A stretch of DNA of 64,000 nt from Bifidobacterium sp. ESL0784 (GTDB lineage Bacteria > Actinomycetota > Actinomycetes > Actinomycetales > Bifidobacteriaceae), in assembly GCF_029433295.1 (NCBI RefSeq), contig NZ_JAQTHV010000002.1, forward strand, positions 186,001-250,000. The letters are read 5' to 3'. This document shows, piece after piece, positions 12,125-19,775 of the stretch; the first letter of the stretch is position 1, and the number at the start of each line of letters is the position of its first letter. Below the pieces are notes generated by a model. That model did not search any database. It saw nothing but the letters and a program-made list of their open reading frames with translations, and was not told the origin of the DNA. The position numbers and the translations under genes were made by a program.

Positions 12125-12406
12125 CGCACTCCCTTGCTTGTAACAGCGATGACCGTAGCCGTTGCCGCTATGGATGAACGTCCGTCAAATCATCTACGAT
12201 AATCGACTTATAGTATCTGCTGTATTGATATGCTATCAGAAAATACAGAATTAAATACCCAGTAAACACAACGGTTGTGAATACTCATAATTTACGATAT
12301 CTATCATTTTTAGTGATATGTATATCCATTTCAGATACTATGCATCCTTCTTACAAAGTCGTATCTTGAAGCTGTTAGAAAACGAAAGAAAAAGCAAGGA
12401 GCCATT
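12125..12406. promoter_or_regulatory. divergent LysR / gap control region
   Basis: 282 bases between divergent starts, distinctly A/T-richer than the flanking genes from about 12200 to 12360, with several short dyads such as GATATC and ATATC blocks. AAGCAAGGAG just before 12407 is the gap ribosome site. No single LysR T-N11-A box stands out, so exact operator positions are not claimed. Confidence 0.5.
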
Positions 12407-13423
12407 ATGACAGTGAAAATTGGTATCAACGGATTCGGCCGCATCGGTCGTCTCACATTCCGCAGGCTTTTTGAACTGAAAAGCGATGAGGTCGAAGTTG
12501 TCGCCATCAACGACCTGACCGACCCGGCCATGCTCGCCTACCTGCTACAGCACGACAGCGTGCAGGGCCGCTTCCCCGCCGAAGTCTCCAGCGACAAGAC
12601 CGGCATCATCGTCGACGGCAAGCATTACACCGTCTACGCGCAGCGCGACGCCGCGAATATTCCGTGGGTCGCCAACGACGGGGTCGAGCTGGTTGTAGAA
12701 TCCACCGGTTTCTACACCAGCACCGAAAAGTCTTCGGCGCATTTGAATGCGGGCGTCAAGAAAGTGCTTGTCTCAGCGCCGGCTGGCGACATGCCGACCG
12801 TGGTCTACGGCGTCAACCAGGACGTTCTGACCGCCGACGACCGCATCATCTCCCCTGGCTCCTGCACCACGCAGTCCGTCGCGCTTCTGTCCAAGCCGAT
12901 GAACGACCACTACGGCATCCGCGCCGGCTCGATGACCACGATCCACGCCTACACCGCCTCGCAGAGCCTGACCGACGGGCCAAAGGGCAAGAACGCGCGC
13001 AACAACCGCGCTGCCGCCGAAAACGTCATTCCACATTCCACCGGTGCTGCCAAGGCCATCGGCCTGGTCATCCCCGAACTCGACGGCAAGCTCAAAGGGC
13101 AAGCCCGCCGCGTTCCGGTTCGTTCCGGCTCGCTTACCGAGCTTTCGCTGGTGCTCGAAAAGGCGCCCACGGCTGAGGAAATCAATAAGATGTTCCGTGA
13201 GGTCACCAGCGACAACGATTCCTTCGGCTATGACGACAGCGGTTTGGTCTCCTCCGACATGATCGGTGACACCCATGGCGCCATTTTCGACCCGACCCTC
13301 ACCGAGGTGGTGCCGCTTGGCGATGGCAACGGCGAGCTGGTGAAGGTCAACGCCTGGTACGACAACGAATACGGTTTCACCTGCAACATGGTGCGTACCC
13401 TGCTGCATTTCGTGAGGCTGTAA
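12407..13423 (+). CDS. gap: glyceraldehyde-3-phosphate dehydrogenase, divergent type
   Basis: This 338-residue phosphorylating GAPDH converts glyceraldehyde-3-phosphate, NAD and phosphate to 1,3-bisphosphoglycerate. [10 protein letters not shown] (6-15) begins the Rossmann fold, and INDLTD (35-40) with its Asp favours NAD. The catalytic Cys is Cys153 in SPGSCTTQ and the partner His is in SMTTIHAYT. Canonical GAPDHs read ASCTTN and FRVPTP; here they are GSCTTQ and RRVPVRSGS, so this belongs to a divergent branch and may be a second copy. A strong AAGGAG precedes ATG. It is divergent from a LysR regulator and followed by a clear terminator, so it is likely monocistronic and regulated. Confidence 0.93.
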   Translation: MTVKIGINGFGRIGRLTFRRLFELKSDEVEVVAINDLTDPAMLAYLLQHDSVQGRFPAEVSSDKTGIIVDGKHYTVYAQRDAANIPWVANDGVELVVESTGFYTSTEKSSAHLNAGVKKVLVSAPAGDMPTVVYGVNQDVLTADDRIISPGSCTTQSVALLSKPMNDHYGIRAGSMTTIHAYTASQSLTDGPKGKNARNNRAAAENVIPHSTGAAKAIGLVIPELDGKLKGQARRVPVRSGSLTELSLVLEKAPTAEEINKMFREVTSDNDSFGYDDSGLVSSDMIGDTHGAIFDPTLTEVVPLGDGNGELVKVNAWYDNEYGFTCNMVRTLLHFVRL

Positions 13424-13459
13424 ATTCCGATCGCATCTTATATAACCAATAGTTAAATC

Positions 13460-13506
13460 AATAAAGCTGGTGCCACGACCCTGTTTGCCGTGAGACCAGC
13501 TTTATT
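13460..13506. terminator. bidirectional terminator between gap and the ABM gene
   Basis: Perfect 12-bp arms (AATAAAGCTGGT, 13460-13471; ACCAGCTTTATT, 13495-13506) enclose a 23-base loop and run into TTTTC. It ends gap on the + strand and can also close the converging small gene. Confidence 0.85.
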
Positions 13507-13508
13507 TT

Positions 13509-13838
13509 TCACTTACGAATGAAATTTGCATCATGGTCGTCATCGCCGTCGCCACGATAGCGTTCGACCTCCATATGAAGGTCATATTTGTCGCGCAACG
13601 TGGCGATTTCCTGCATCATCGGAGTGGCATGGTGTCTGTCCAATGCCTCCTGATCGCTCCACGAATCGATAAGCAACACGGTTTCAGAATCTTCCAACGA
13701 CGTGAAATACTGATAGCGCAAGTTGCCTTTTTCGGCACGAATCCGGGCAACGATGCCACCGTCCATCATCTCCTGCGCAAACCGCCGAGCTGAACCGTTC
13801 GAACCTTTGTAATAGAGATTCACCGTCAATGCCGCCAT
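13509..13838 (-). CDS. ABM-fold (YgiN-like) putative quinol monooxygenase
   Basis: A 109-residue protein of the antibiotic-biosynthesis-monooxygenase fold: NLYYKGSNGSARRFAQEM, then RYQYFTSLEDSETVLLIDSWSDQEALDRHHATPMM, matching the beta-alpha-beta pattern and the conserved W-x-D/S-x-x-A...H segment of this ferredoxin-like family. Members are small cytoplasmic dimers that oxidise quinol-like substrates or serve redox-stress roles; the substrate here is unknown. ATG 13838 has GAGG upstream. A 15-base near-perfect palindrome lies 37 bases before the start. The next gene upstream on this strand is a carboxymuconolactone decarboxylase-like protein, another partner often seen with ABM proteins. Confidence 0.85.
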   Translation of the reverse strand: MAALTVNLYYKGSNGSARRFAQEMMDGGIVARIRAEKGNLRYQYFTSLEDSETVLLIDSWSDQEALDRHHATPMMQEIATLRDKYDLHMEVERYRGDGDDDHDANFIRK

Positions 13839-13874
13839 GGCTCGCCTCGCTTAACTCGACATCATATTGAGCAT

Positions 13875-13889
13875 TATCAACTGTTGATA
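13875..13889. promoter_or_regulatory. palindrome upstream of the ABM gene, candidate operator
   Basis: TATCAAC-T-GTTGATA is a perfect 7-bp dyad about a single central base, 37 bases before the ABM start and just upstream of a TATGAT that could be the -10. The binding protein is unknown. Confidence 0.45.
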
Positions 13890-13924
13890 TTCAGTCTAGT
13901 GAGTCGGCAAGTATCCTGATGTTT

Positions 13925-14272
13925 TCATTCTCCATGCGCGTGAGACTCTTCGCCCTCGGCCCAGACCTTCTTGGCACGGTTGAACGCCGACCAGGCCTTG
14001 GGCCAGCCGACGTAGAAGGCGAGATGCGTGATTTCGGCGGCAATCTCGTCCTTGGTGATGCCGTTGGCCTTGCCGATGTTGAAATGAGCATCCATCTGCT
14101 CGGTGGCACCCATTGCAATGATGGCTGCGATGGTGATCATCGAGCGGTCGTGGGCGGAAAGCTCGTCCTCGCGGCTCCACACCTCACCGAAAAGCACGTC
14201 ATCATTCAAATGTGCGAATTGCGGCGCGAACTCACCAAGCTGCTCCTGCCCCGCTGTCTGTTTCTTTGCCAT
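13925..14272 (-). CDS. carboxymuconolactone decarboxylase-family protein
   Basis: 115 residues, a single CMD domain: FGEVWSREDELSAHDRSMITIAAIIAMGATEQMDAHFNIGKANGITKDEIAAEITHL is continuous with the family pattern. The AhpD-type Cys-x-x-Cys is missing (the position reads GATEQMDAH), so it is not a peroxidase of that kind and groups with gamma-CMD-like proteins of uncertain reaction. AAAGGAA precedes ATG 14272. Its promoter carries an 18-base operator nearly identical to the one in front of the merR-type gene at 16845, implying control by that regulator. Confidence 0.88.
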   Translation of the reverse strand: MAKKQTAGQEQLGEFAPQFAHLNDDVLFGEVWSREDELSAHDRSMITIAAIIAMGATEQMDAHFNIGKANGITKDEIAAEITHLAFYVGWPKAWSAFNRAKKVWAEGEESHAHGE

Positions 14273-14320
14273 GATTGGTTCCTTTCACGTTTGTCGATTA
14301 CGACATCGTCATCGAAGCCA

Positions 14321-14350
14321 AGCCTAGAAACTTCAAGCACTTGAAGTCAA
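14321..14350 (-). promoter_or_regulatory. MerR-type promoter of the CMD gene, operator in an 18-bp spacer
   Basis: On the minus strand, -35 TTGACT (14350-14345) and -10 TAGGCT (14326-14321) are 18 bases apart. The palindrome ACTTCAAG-CA-CTTGAAGT (+ strand 14330-14347) fills the spacer. Overlong spacers with the operator inside are typical of MerR-activated promoters. The same layout precedes the merR-type gene itself. Confidence 0.75.
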
Positions 14351-14382
14351 ACACGGCTCTTTAGCGTAGCAAATCGCAAACA

Positions 14383-14430
14383 TGCGACGAAAAGCACGAA
14401 AATAGGCCTGAAAATGTGCTTTTCGTCGCA
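14383..14430 (-). terminator. terminator hairpin downstream of the MFS transporter
   Basis: Perfect 15-bp arms (TGCGACGAAAAGCAC, 14383-14397, and its complement at 14416-14430) around an 18-base loop, 22 bases past the transporter stop. It shares the TGCGAYGAAAA arm start with hairpins at 5950 and 47075. Confidence 0.7.
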
Positions 14431-14451
14431 GCAAAACCGCAAAACCCGCGT

Positions 14452-15954
14452 CTACTCACTTTCGGCGGTGATGGCCTTGCGCTCGGCTTCGGCGTTCGGA
14501 AGGAAGAACGACGCGACAAGGCCGATGACGGCGAAGATGACCATGAGGATGAAGCCCCAGTTGTAGCCGATGGCTTGAGCCGCAGCCTTGCCTGCAGAGG
14601 CCTGCGAAGTCGCGGCAAGCGAGATGACAAGCATCGCGAGCGCCGTGCCCAGCGAACCGCCGACCTGACGGACGGTGGACGAGGCGGCGTTGGCGTGCGC
14701 GGTGAGGCGAGCGGAGCTCAGGTTGATGCCGGCGGTGAACGTGGTCATCATCGTGAAGGAGATGCCGACCATGCGCAGCGCGTAGCACAGGCCTATCACG
14801 AAGAGGCTAGTTTTCGCGCTGAACCAGAGCATCGGCACCGATCCAATCAGGAGCATCAGGAAGCCGAACAGCGAAAGTTTCTTGATGCCGAGCTTGTCGT
14901 AAAGCGTGCCGGAAATCGGGTTGCAAATCACCATGACTAGGGCGCCCGGCATCATCACCAGGCCGCTGGCAAGCGCTGACTCACCGCGGGTAGTCTGCAG
15001 GTAGAGCGGCAGCACCAGTTCGATGCCGACCATGGCGATGTTGCTGATGGTACTCAAGAGGGTGCAGAGGTTGAAGCGGGCGTTGCCGAAAACATGGATA
15101 TCGAGCAACGGCTTGGAGAGCTTCAGCTGACGGACGCAGAAGAGCGCCATGATAACCACACCTACGATGAACAGCACCGCAAGCATCAGCGTGATGCGCC
15201 CAGTGTTGCCGACTTCAGACAGCGCATAGAGAATAAGACCAAAGCCGAAAATGGACTCGGCGAAGGAGATGACGTCGGTAGTGCTGTGATGAGGCGAGGT
15301 GAGGTTGCGCACCAGCGGGACTGCGAGAATTGCGGTGATGGCGCTAGCGATGGCGAGAATGATGAAGAGCATCTTCCAGCTGGAAACTTTGAGGATAAGG
15401 CCGGAAATGGTGGGGCCGACGGCCGGACCAAAGCCGATGACCAGGCCAGTGATGCCCATGGCCATGCCACGCTTTTCGGGCGGGAACATCATCAGGATGA
15501 CGTTCTGGATGAATGGCATCAATCCGCCTGCGGCGATGGCTTCGATGATACGACCCGCGAGCAGCACCCAGAAGTTCGGTGCAAAAATGCAGACTATCGA
15601 GCCGACGAAGAATACGGCCATCAGCGTGACAAAAGTAGTTCTTAGATTAAAGGACTCAAATACCCACGCCGACATGGGAATCATCAGACCGACCACCAGC
15701 AAATACGCGGTCGTCAGCCACTGAGCTGTTGCTTGGCTTACCGAAAACGCCCCCATGATGGTCGGCAGCGCATTGTTCAGAAACGTCTCGGCCATCAACG
15801 CCGTGAACGATCCCAGCAGCAGCACCGCCATCATCAGCCCACGCTGACGTGAGGTGATGGATGAAGTGAAACCACCTTCCTGCCCGGATTCATGCTTCGA
15901 GGTCGCAGCGTTCTGCTCCCTGCCTTGCTGCTTTACCGATTGCTGACCTACCAT
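14452..15954 (-). CDS. MFS multidrug efflux transporter, DHA2 type
   Basis: 500 residues with a soluble 38-residue N-terminus and then about 14 membrane helices, the DHA2 (EmrB/QacA-like) topology of proton-driven drug exporters. Helix 1 reads LGSFTALMAETFLNNALPTIM, the motif-C region is GLVIGFGPAVGPTISGLIL, and the loop 2/3 sequence is WVFESFNLRTTFV. AGGAAAGG precedes ATG 15954. It is the last gene of a marR / small gene / transporter run on the minus strand. A 13-base palindromic site upstream matches one at the marR start, so repression by MarR is likely. The substrate cannot be read from sequence. Confidence 0.92.
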   Translation of the reverse strand: MVGQQSVKQQGREQNAATSKHESGQEGGFTSSITSRQRGLMMAVLLLGSFTALMAETFLNNALPTIMGAFSVSQATAQWLTTAYLLVVGLMIPMSAWVFESFNLRTTFVTLMAVFFVGSIVCIFAPNFWVLLAGRIIEAIAAGGLMPFIQNVILMMFPPEKRGMAMGITGLVIGFGPAVGPTISGLILKVSSWKMLFIILAIASAITAILAVPLVRNLTSPHHSTTDVISFAESIFGFGLILYALSEVGNTGRITLMLAVLFIVGVVIMALFCVRQLKLSKPLLDIHVFGNARFNLCTLLSTISNIAMVGIELVLPLYLQTTRGESALASGLVMMPGALVMVICNPISGTLYDKLGIKKLSLFGFLMLLIGSVPMLWFSAKTSLFVIGLCYALRMVGISFTMMTTFTAGINLSSARLTAHANAASSTVRQVGGSLGTALAMLVISLAATSQASAGKAAAQAIGYNWGFILMVIFAVIGLVASFFLPNAEAERKAITAESE

Positions 15955-15973
15955 TGATAACCTTTCCTAATTT

Positions 15974-15986
15974 ATAGCAAGCTACA
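15974..15986. promoter_or_regulatory. candidate MarR operator upstream of the MFS gene
   Basis: ATAGCAAGCTACA, palindromic core TAGCAAGCTA apart from the central two bases. It differs only in those central bases from ATAGCTTGCTACA at 16742-16754, at the marR start. Finding the pair at both ends of one regulatory unit supports MarR binding. Confidence 0.6.
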
Positions 15987-16033
15987 GTTTGAATAAAAAA
16001 ATAAATCGCCTCGTACCGGCGCAGAACCACACA

Positions 16034-16255
16034 TCAGTTACCGACAACCGAGGAATCGCAGCAGCAAAGCTGTATCATGCCTATCAGTGACTTTCCTGCT
16101 GCAAAAGTGCTCAATGCACCAATCTCCTTTTCGTCAAAACCACGGAATTTCAACGTTTTCAAAATTCGGGTCACAGTCAGCAGTAGCACCGAAGCGTCAA
16201 TCAACCGCACATATGCATTCCGGGCTGCGCAAGCATCGTCGATCATTGCTTTCAT
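16034..16255 (-). CDS. small hypothetical protein coupled to marR
   Basis: A 73-residue frame starting in an ATGA overlap with the marR stop codon, the arrangement of translationally coupled genes. The product has a helical, mildly hydrophobic N-half (YVRLIDASVLLLTVTRILKTLKF) and a C-terminal cluster of three Cys (LCCCDSS). No family is recognised. Codon choice looks ordinary for the region. It could be genuine or a fortuitous frame in the marR-to-transporter spacer. Confidence 0.4.
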   Translation of the reverse strand: MKAMIDDACAARNAYVRLIDASVLLLTVTRILKTLKFRGFDEKEIGALSTFAAGKSLIGMIQLCCCDSSVVGN

Positions 16256-16743
16256 TGCATCGACCCGTCCGAAAAGTTGGCGACAATACGTTTGAGCGCG
16301 GCGACCAATCTCACCTGCTCCGCACTTGTCAGGCCATCGGTAATTTTCCCGTTGATTTGCTTCATCACGCCATGGATATCGTCAACATGGGCATCCATCA
16401 GCCGCTGCCCCTCGGCGGTGAGTTCAAGCAAAATCTGCCGACGATCACTTGCCAACTGAGACGTTTTGATCAGCCCCGCACTTTCGAGCCGCTTGACGAT
16501 GCCGCGAATGGTCGGGTGGCTCAATACAAACCGGTCGGCAATCTCGCGCTGGGTGACAGCGTGGCCATGCGCGTCGTGCAGATAGACCATCAACGTAATC
16601 TGCGGCCCGGTGAGGCTGTATCCCTCAAACATTGAAGCGACGCGGTTATTGAGCTCCTTCTCAATCAAGGTGTTCGCCACCTTGATCAGCGGCCCCAAGC
16701 TATCAGCCCCGGCCGCATCAAACTTCGCGTCTTCCATATCCAT
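16252..16743 (-). CDS. MarR-family transcriptional regulator
   Basis: 163 residues with the MarR winged helix: LTGPQITLMVYLHDAHGHAV, QREIADRFVLSHPTIRGIVKRLESAGLIKT and the wing QLASDRRQILLELTAEGQRLM. MarR dimers repress efflux and stress genes and release DNA on binding phenolic or drug ligands or on oxidation. The gene heads a run toward an MFS exporter, the standard regulator-pump pairing. Start is ATG 16743 or 16737; neither has a well-spaced ribosome site and a palindrome overlaps the start, so the mRNA may have a very short leader and be autorepressed. Confidence 0.93.
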   Translation of the reverse strand: MDMEDAKFDAAGADSLGPLIKVANTLIEKELNNRVASMFEGYSLTGPQITLMVYLHDAHGHAVTQREIADRFVLSHPTIRGIVKRLESAGLIKTSQLASDRRQILLELTAEGQRLMDAHVDDIHGVMKQINGKITDGLTSAEQVRLVAALKRIVANFSDGSMQ

Positions 16744-16754
16744 AGCTTGCTACA
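16742..16754. promoter_or_regulatory. candidate MarR operator overlapping the marR start
   Basis: ATAGCTTGCTACA on the + strand, matching the site at 15974-15986 except for the central two bases. Its position over the start region fits autorepression. Confidence 0.6.
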
Positions 16755-16808
16755 CTAATCCCCTCTCCCGACTTATTCTAAACAAGCGATACTACCCAAT
16801 CTGCCGTT

Positions 16809-16838
16809 TTGACTTCAAGTGCTTTAAGTCAATAGAGT
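16809..16838 (+). promoter_or_regulatory. MerR-type promoter and operator of the merR-like gene
   Basis: -35 TTGACT (16809-16814), 18-base spacer, -10 TAGAGT (16833-16838). The spacer holds ACTTCAAG-TG-CTTTAAGT (16812-16829), one mismatch from a perfect dyad and matching the site before the CMD gene. The -10 ends six bases before the ATG, so the transcript should be essentially leaderless. Confidence 0.75.
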
Positions 16839-16844
16839 GAAGGC

Positions 16845-17408
16845 ATGAACACTCAGACTTGGCATTCGATCGGCGAGGCGTCGCTATATTGCGGGCTGCC
16901 GGAAAGCACGCTGCGTTATTACGAGGACGTCGGCATTATCACGCCGATCGCCCGTGACCCGGAAAGCGGTCATCGCGCCTACACCGACGACGATTTGCAG
17001 GCATTGCTCATCATTTCCTGCTTGTCGGCAACAGGTATGCCATTGGCCAAAATGAAAGAATACATGGCCAATCGCAAACGCGGGCGTGAAGGCGCGCCGA
17101 CCGAAATCGAGCTGCTGCGCGACCAAAAACGTCGGCTGAACGAAGAACGACGCTTCCTGATGGCCCGCGAGGAATACGTCAATCTCAAAATTCAGTATTG
17201 GCAGGCGGTTTCCGATGACAACGACGCGCAGGCCACCAGACTGGGAGCCCGTGCCGAGCAGAAAGTCAAGGAACTCAGCCACTGGCACGACGATCAAGGC
17301 AACGAAACGGAAGTCACCGCCAAACTGACGGATATCACCCCAACGACAGACACGACAAAGCGAAAACAACGACCAACTAGCTCACCGGCTCGAGCAAGAA
17401 AACGCTAA
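16845..17408 (+). CDS. MerR-family transcriptional regulator
   Basis: 187 residues. The N-terminal MerR helix-turn-helix reads WHSIGEASLYCGLPESTLRYYEDVG (5-29), followed by the wing HRAYTDDDLQALLIISCL and a coiled-coil dimerisation helix (LLRDQKRRLNEERRFL). The C-terminal 40 residues are a basic, Thr-rich tail of unclear role. There is no metal-binding Cys set, so it is closer to the NmlR/HspR-like electrophile or small-molecule sensors than to metal regulators. Operator sequences suggest autoregulation plus control of the CMD gene. The preceding marR gene is divergent. Confidence 0.92.
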   Translation: MNTQTWHSIGEASLYCGLPESTLRYYEDVGIITPIARDPESGHRAYTDDDLQALLIISCLSATGMPLAKMKEYMANRKRGREGAPTEIELLRDQKRRLNEERRFLMAREEYVNLKIQYWQAVSDDNDAQATRLGARAEQKVKELSHWHDDQGNETEVTAKLTDITPTTDTTKRKQRPTSSPARARKR

Positions 17409-17612
17409 AGCCGGGAGCAACAGCACGCTGAAAGAGTTCGGTTTTCGTCAAATACAACTTCGCAACCCGCCAACCAACAATCCGGAACAAAACCTATCGG
17501 AATTTTTCAAGCCATAAAACTCGATAATCATTCATCCATCCAATGAGCCATATCAATGGCGACAATACCGAAATACCGCAAGTAATCACAAAGCAACAGA
17601 AAGTAGCACGAT

Positions 17613-18632
17613 ATGAAACACATCACTTTAGGAGATTCGGGCGTCAAAGTCTCGCCGATGTTCATCGGCGGGATGTCCTTCGGCGAACCTGACCCGGAAC
17701 AACACGTCTGGACCATCGACCAAGAAGGCACGCAGGCGGTTCTTGCGCGGGCGCTCGAACTCGGCGTCAACGCCATCGACACCGCCAATTGCTATGCACG
17801 CGGCACCAGCGAGGAATACATCGGACAAGCACTCAAAAACCTCAACGTTTCGCGTGACCAGGTCGTGCTCGCCAGCAAGGTCTACTTCAACGAGGGCCAT
17901 TCCTCAGCCAAGGCGATCAAGCGTGAGATCGAATGCAGCCTGAAACGCCTGCAGACCGACTATCTCGACCTCTATATCCTGCACCGTTTCGACTACACCA
18001 CACCCATGGAAGAGACCATGCAGGCGCTCGATGAGCTGGTACGCGCTGGCAAGGTGCGCGCCATCGGTGCCAGCGAAATGTACGGCTACCAGTACCACAA
18101 CCTTGAAGTCATCGCCGAGGAAAACGGTTGGACGAAGCTTTCGACCCTGCAATGCCATTACAACCTGATCTACCGCGAGGACGAACGCGAGCTCATCCCC
18201 GTGGCCCGCCAGTACAACGCGGTTCCGACGCCCTACAGTCCGCTGGCCTCCGGCCACTTGGCCCGCAAGACTTGGGATTCGGATTCCTTGCGCGGCAGGA
18301 CCGACAAGGTCGAGCACAGCAAGTACGACCGTGACCGCACCATCGACCAACCCATCGTCGACCGCGTGGCCGAACTCGCCGAAAAGCGTGGCGTAAGCAT
18401 GTCGCAGATTGCACTGGCCTGGCACTGGGCCCACGGCCCGTCCGCCCCGATCGTCGGCTGCAGCTCCCCCAAGCGCGTCGATCAGGCCGTCGCCGCAATG
18501 GACGTGCAGCTGACCAGCGAAGAGGTCGACTACCTCGAAGCCCCGTATATCGCGCACGAATTGGTCGGCCCGTTGGCTCGTCCGGGCGAGAAGGCGCTGG
18601 CCGGCACGACCGTCCCGCCGGAAACCAAGTAA
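17613..18632 (+). CDS. aldo/keto reductase
   Basis: 339 residues of the NADPH-dependent AKR TIM barrel. The tetrad can be placed: Asp in NAIDTANCYARG with Tyr four residues on, Lys in VVLASKVYF, and His in LYILHRFDY. IGASEMYGYQ and APIVGCSSPKRVDQ (cofactor phosphate site) complete the pattern. It likely reduces aldehydes or ketones in the cytosol; the substrate is unknown. AGAAAG lies upstream of ATG 17613. The neighbours (MerR regulator, flavodoxin, MFS pump) suggest a redox or electrophile-detoxification setting, but no copy of the MerR operator precedes this gene. Confidence 0.93.
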   Translation: MKHITLGDSGVKVSPMFIGGMSFGEPDPEQHVWTIDQEGTQAVLARALELGVNAIDTANCYARGTSEEYIGQALKNLNVSRDQVVLASKVYFNEGHSSAKAIKREIECSLKRLQTDYLDLYILHRFDYTTPMEETMQALDELVRAGKVRAIGASEMYGYQYHNLEVIAEENGWTKLSTLQCHYNLIYREDERELIPVARQYNAVPTPYSPLASGHLARKTWDSDSLRGRTDKVEHSKYDRDRTIDQPIVDRVAELAEKRGVSMSQIALAWHWAHGPSAPIVGCSSPKRVDQAVAAMDVQLTSEEVDYLEAPYIAHELVGPLARPGEKALAGTTVPPETK

Positions 18633-18648
18633 TTTCAAAACTTGCCAA

Positions 18649-18700
18649 AACGTAAAAGCCTCGCCACAAATATTTCCATTTATGGCGAGGCTTTTGCGTT
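18649..18700 (+). terminator. terminator of the aldo/keto reductase gene
   Basis: 18-bp arms at 18649-18666 and 18683-18700 (core AAAAGCCTCGCCA) with one G-T mismatch, 16-base loop, and TTTTGCGTTT tail, 17 bases after the stop. Confidence 0.8.
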
Positions 18701-18833
18701 TCGGCATAACCAGATCGCTGCCGATCAATACCCAATGAAAACGACGGCGAGCACCGCGTCAAGATTCTTGTCCAACTTTTTAAACAGTCAAAAGAACTTC
18801 CCGGCTTATAGTCGAGATCATATGCCGACAAAA

Positions 18834-18866
18834 AATGGGCCGTTACCTTCCGGTAGCGGCCCGTTT
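18834..18866 (-). terminator. terminator of the flavodoxin gene
   Basis: Stem GGGCCGTTACC (18837-18847) against GGTAGCGGCCC (18852-18862), one mismatch, four-base loop, with AAAAAAT on the far side giving a U-rich tail on the minus strand. Confidence 0.75.
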
Positions 18867-18875
18867 CATATTCGA

Positions 18876-19352
18876 TTACAAATCAAGTTCCTTGACCCAC
18901 TGGTCCAAGTCTTCAACACTTACATCCGGCGTGAATCGCCGACCCGTCTTCCAGGTCGCTTTGGGCGCGCTGTCGTGCAGATGCTCGCCGTTCGCACCTT
19001 CCACGCTCGAGCCGGAAGTCGCGAATGTCACGATGGCCTTGCCTGTGAAATCCTGGCTTTCCAGGAACGTACGCACAATCTGCGGCGCGACGCCAAACCA
19101 GAGCGGATAGCCGACAAACACCACGTCGTAGGCACCGATATCAATCGGGGCCGCCATCTGCGGACGGGCATCGGCGGCATGCTCCACATTCACGCGGCTT
19201 TTCTCATTCTCATAATCGAGTTCGGAACCGACATACGGCTTTGCCGGCTTGATTTCCTTGAGGTCGGCTTCGGCGGCCTTTGCCAGTTTCTGCGCCACAG
19301 CGCGCGTGTTGCCAGTAGCAGAAAAATACGTTACCAATACTTTGTCAGCCAT
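18876..19352 (-). CDS. flavodoxin-like protein
   Basis: 158 residues. The FMN phosphate-binding loop is YFSATGNTRAVAQKLA (9-24), and the second flavin contact region is VVFVGYPLWFGVAPQIVRTFLE with aromatic residues around the isoalloxazine site. Length fits a single-domain flavodoxin of the subtype with a C-terminal extension. It carries electrons in the cytosol and may act in disulfide or quinone stress defence given its neighbours. ATG 19352 follows AGAAAGGG. It stands alone with its own terminator. Confidence 0.92.
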   Translation of the reverse strand: MADKVLVTYFSATGNTRAVAQKLAKAAEADLKEIKPAKPYVGSELDYENEKSRVNVEHAADARPQMAAPIDIGAYDVVFVGYPLWFGVAPQIVRTFLESQDFTGKAIVTFATSGSSVEGANGEHLHDSAPKATWKTGRRFTPDVSVEDLDQWVKELDL

Positions 19353-19642
19353 AAGATTCCCTTTCTCTGATAATCATTGATCATCGGCAAATCAACGACA
19401 CCAAGAACAGTGTAAACCGAATCAGGCAAAGAACGTAATCAAAATCACATATTATCAAACCACAATAATGGGGAATTTCGATAATCAATAATTGAGTTCA
19501 TTTTGAGTTCAAACTGCCATTATTTAGAACAATTTAGCATGATTCGCAACGAAATCGACAAACGATACCGTATACCTTGAAACGTCAATCAGCAGTAAAC
19601 CTGAGCCTATTTGACAACTCACCTCGAAAAATATCTCAAAAG

Positions 19643-19723
19643 TGCGCGCAAAGGGACTCGAACCCTCACGAACAAGTCACAGGAACCTAAATCCTGCGCG
19701 TCTACCAATTCCGCCATGCGCGC
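19643..19723 (-). tRNA. tRNA-Leu (anticodon TAG)
   Basis: Class II tRNA: acceptor GCGCGCA/TGCGCGC with A discriminator, D-loop AATTGGTAG, anticodon stem CAGGA/TCCTG with loop TTTAGGT (anticodon TAG, reading CUA), a long variable arm, and T-arm GAGGG-TTCGAGT-CCCTT. CCA is not encoded. Confidence 0.95.
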
Positions 19724-19775
19724 GTAACGACATTCAATCTATCAGACGTCCCGCACAACGAGACGGCAGGAGCCG

